Below, in pieces: positions 6,052 to 6,727 of a stretch of 6,727 bases of DNA (within the stretch, counting starts at the first letter, position 1; every line of letters starts with the position of its first letter). The notes beneath the pieces were generated by a model. It saw nothing but the letters and a program-made list of their open reading frames with translations, had not been told where the DNA came from and searched no databases. Location: NCBI GenBank assembly GCA_026786065.1, contig JAJAYS010000111.1:1-6727 (forward strand), in the 5' to 3' direction. Made by a program: the position numbers and the translations under genes. Origin of the DNA: Polaromonas sp. (GTDB taxonomy: Bacteria > Pseudomonadota > Gammaproteobacteria > Burkholderiales > Burkholderiaceae_C).

Positions 6052-6660
6052 GTGTGGAAAAAATGGTTCGGAAAGGCTGCAACGGCCTTCGGAGCTGCAG
6101 AAGGCGGCGCGACATTGGCGCGCCCGCTCGATGGCGTGGACCGCTCGCTGGCGGTCGAGTTTTTGTGCAGGGCGAAATCTATTCTGCCGATGACGGCGCG
6201 CCAAGCCGAGACTGCAGCGGGCTTCATGGTGGCCAGGCAGTATGCGGCGGGTGCAGTGGTGTTCAAGGAAGGCGACAGCATCTCGTCCAGGCACATGCTG
6301 TGGATCCTGCATGGTGAAGCCACCATCGAAGCGATGGCCGCCAATCCACGGGACGCGATCACCCTGACCGTTCTGGAGCCCGGAAGCACGCTGGGTGAGA
6401 TGGGCTTGCTGGACGGCGGGCGCCGCTCGACCGGGTGCACCGCCTGCAGCACGCTGCGCTGCGCCCTTCTGACGCGCAATGCGCTTCAGGCGCTGGCCGC
6501 ACAGCACCCCGAGGTCGCGGCCAAACTGCTGGCGATCGTCTGCATGGGTATTGCAAGCCGGCTGCGCGAAGTCACAGAGAAACACAAGCGCCATGTGATG
6601 GTGACCAACATGATCAATGACGAGCACTCTGAGGCGATGCCGGCTGCGCCCGCCCTGTGA
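6052..6660 (+). CDS. Stand-alone cyclic nucleotide-binding domain protein, 202 aa
   Basis: A small, probably cytoplasmic protein with a single Crp/cNMP-binding fold and no attached DNA-binding or enzymatic domain. The N-terminus (MWKKWFGKA) is basic and aromatic, followed by a variable helical stretch to about residue 45. The cNMP beta-barrel covers about 46-145: YAAGAVVFKEGD (64-75) and ILHGEATI (85-92) match the family pattern, and GEMGLLDGGRRS (115-126) is the phosphate-binding cassette with its Gly-Glu and Arg. A closing helix ends in ASRLREVTEK (168-177). The chain then stops after about 25 residues, where a Crp/FNR protein would carry its helix-turn-helix. Three cysteines cluster at 129, 132 and 137. 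The ligand is unknown: the cassette has Thr where cAMP binders often have Ala. It may regulate by protein contact (inference). It has its own leader region and a terminator-like hairpin downstream, suggesting a single-gene transcript. Confidence 0.85.
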   Translation: MWKKWFGKAATAFGAAEGGATLARPLDGVDRSLAVEFLCRAKSILPMTARQAETAAGFMVARQYAAGAVVFKEGDSISSRHMLWILHGEATIEAMAANPRDAITLTVLEPGSTLGEMGLLDGGRRSTGCTACSTLRCALLTRNALQALAAQHPEVAAKLLAIVCMGIASRLREVTEKHKRHVMVTNMINDEHSEAMPAAPAL

Positions 6661-6662
6661 GG

Positions 6663-6680
6663 GCCGGGAGTCGGCTTTTT
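6663..6680 (+). terminator. Short terminator-like hairpin after the cNMP gene
   Basis: GCCG (6663-6666) pairs with CGGC (6672-6675) around GGAGT, and two G-T wobble pairs can lengthen the stem. Five T follow (6676-6680). The stem is short, so termination may be partial. It starts 2 bases after the stop codon. Confidence 0.5.
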
Positions 6681-6700
6681 CAAGTTTGCCAAAAACAACT

Positions 6701-6727
6701 ATGACCCGCCACTCCCCACTGCAACGC
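6701..6727 (+). CDS. Possible start of a further gene (cut by the window end)
   Basis: An ATG at 6701 opens a frame reading MTRHSPLQR to the window end, with seven of nine codons ending in G or C. The preceding bases (AAAAACAACT) contain no Shine-Dalgarno sequence. Nine residues are too few to identify a family, and this may be a chance ATG. Confidence 0.25.

Noticed and set aside
5885..6193. A 102-codon plus-strand frame overlapping the repeat array and the cNMP gene start.
   Set aside because: It lacks a ribosome binding site, runs through the repeats and then out of frame into the cNMP gene, and resembles no family.

Overview
The window looks like chromosomal DNA of a GC-rich betaproteobacterium, most likely in the order Burkholderiales (Comamonadaceae-like). 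The pointers are strong G/C preference at third codon positions, an AmtB with an Ala/Pro-rich segment after its signal peptide, and the overall style of the proteins. This assignment rests on recognised sequence style, not on a search. All supported genes lie on the plus strand, and most of the window is coding.

Layout: (1) 2-1450 is an ammonium channel of the Amt family, lacking only its 5' end (signal peptide start). (2) 1451-1786 is a 336-bp gap holding two tandem plus-strand intrinsic terminators, a third terminator-like hairpin that would work only on the minus strand, two further hairpins, and a Shine-Dalgarno sequence. (3) 1787-4846 encodes a 1019-residue membrane-anchored bifunctional penicillin-binding-protein-like enzyme. 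Its transpeptidase motifs are intact, but its GT51 glycosyltransferase motifs are partly eroded and its transpeptidase domain carries extra sequence. (4) 4887-5810, only 40 bp downstream and probably cotranscribed, is an SMP-30/gluconolactonase-family lactone hydrolase. (5) 5811-6051 is a 241-bp intergenic region with an array of roughly 11-bp direct repeats in helical phase and an inverted repeat. (6) 6052-6660 is a small stand-alone cyclic-nucleotide-binding-domain protein with a GTG start, followed by a short terminator-like hairpin. (7) The last 27 bases may begin another reading frame.

Functionally the window is a run of separate housekeeping or accessory genes rather than one pathway: ammonium uptake at the inner membrane, cell-wall polymerisation or crosslinking, sugar-lactone hydrolysis, and a cNMP-type sensor. 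I see no phage, transposon, CRISPR, tRNA or rRNA signature. The parts most worth a second look are the atypical PBP (lost second GT51 glutamate, long transpeptidase insertion), the phased 11-bp repeats before the cNMP gene, and the minus-strand terminator lying between two plus-strand genes.
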